A DNA stretch of 6,361 nt from Verrucomicrobiales bacterium. Its GTDB lineage: Bacteria; Verrucomicrobiota; Verrucomicrobiia; Limisphaerales; SXQI01. The DNA is taken from positions 1-6,361 of the forward strand of contig SXQI01000137.1 of NCBI GenBank assembly GCA_005793025.1. Direction: 5' to 3'. A model generated the notes under the pieces. The model was not told where the DNA came from and did not search any database. It saw only the letters and a program-made list of their open reading frames with translations. Shown here piece after piece: positions 6,090 through 6,361 of this stretch (within the stretch, counting starts at the first letter, position 1; every line of letters starts with the position of its first letter). The translations under genes were made by a program, and so were the position numbers.

Positions 6090-6361
6090 ATGACAAACGG
6101 ATCAGATTTAGTGGATGGAACGGATGAAGGTGGGAAGCCCGCAGAGGAAGCGGTGACTCCTGCCCAGTGGGAGGAGTTGAAGGCTCAGGTTGCCAAGGCT
6201 GCGGAGACGTGGGAACGGTTTGTGCGGTTGAACGCGGATTTCGATAATTATAAGAAGCGGGCTGCACGGGAAAAACTGGAGGCGATCAAGTATGCGAACG
6301 AGTCGTTGTTGGAGCGTTTGATTCCTGTGTTGGATAATTTTGAGATGGCGATGTTGTCGGC
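6090..6361 (+). CDS. grpE: nucleotide exchange factor GrpE (N-terminal 90 residues, cut by window edge)
   Basis: Cochaperone that releases ADP from DnaK in the cytosol. The acidic, low-complexity N-terminus (1-25) and long helix (about 26-70) contain RFVRLNADFDNYKKRAAREK (43-62), the hallmark GrpE segment. LLERLIPVLDNFEMAM (73-88) continues the conserved dimer region. Start ATG at 6090 has AGG (6078-6080) nine bases upstream. The C-terminal beta domain that contacts DnaK lies beyond the window. It is separated from the Lgt-like gene by 114 bp with its own candidate promoter, so it is probably a separate unit. Identification is firm. Confidence 0.95.
   Translation, partial: MTNGSDLVDGTDEGGKPAEEAVTPAQWEELKAQVAKAAETWERFVRLNADFDNYKKRAAREKLEAIKYANESLLERLIPVLDNFEMAMLS

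Overview
The window appears to be bacterial chromosome from a Gram-negative (diderm) organism. The evidence is a YadA-type outer-membrane anchor, a 6-phosphogluconate dehydrogenase and a GrpE. The composite palindromic repeat at 1699-1946 resembles repeats I associate with Verrucomicrobiota and other PVC-group genomes, and the gene mix fits. That taxonomic guess is tentative and rests on pattern memory, not on a search.

Left part, mostly minus strand. The 5' portion of gnd runs off the left edge (1-589). Upstream of it lies a two-gene toxin-antitoxin operon (873-1477): a ribbon-helix-helix antitoxin overlapping a PemK/MazF-like toxin that starts with TTG. A perfect palindrome at the antitoxin start is a candidate autoregulatory operator. 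A stretch of about 590 bases (1478-2064) has no credible gene. It contains a 248-bp element of two opposed copies of a structured repeat, whose stems differ between arms by paired, compensating changes. Next comes a minus-strand gene for a YadA-like trimeric autotransporter (2136-3305). It has a strong-looking promoter with a palindrome over the -10, a 21-bp repeat that triplicates its ribosome-binding site and start codon, and a textbook Rho-independent terminator.

Right part, plus strand. A compact gene set (3516-5975) encodes a 111-residue three-helix membrane protein, a radical SAM enzyme resembling the COG1964 / tetraether-synthase (Tes, MJ0619) group, and a seven-helix Lgt-like protein. 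The Lgt-like protein keeps the essential arginines of Lgt but has lost the His, Asn and Glu of its conserved motifs. The first two genes overlap by 4 bp and the third starts 19 bp after the second, so they probably form one operon. Radical SAM chemistry on lipid chains beside an altered diacylglyceryl transferase suggests a membrane-lipid modification module. This is the most interesting part of the window, and the function is inferred. After a weak terminator and a candidate promoter, grpE begins at 6090 and runs off the right edge.
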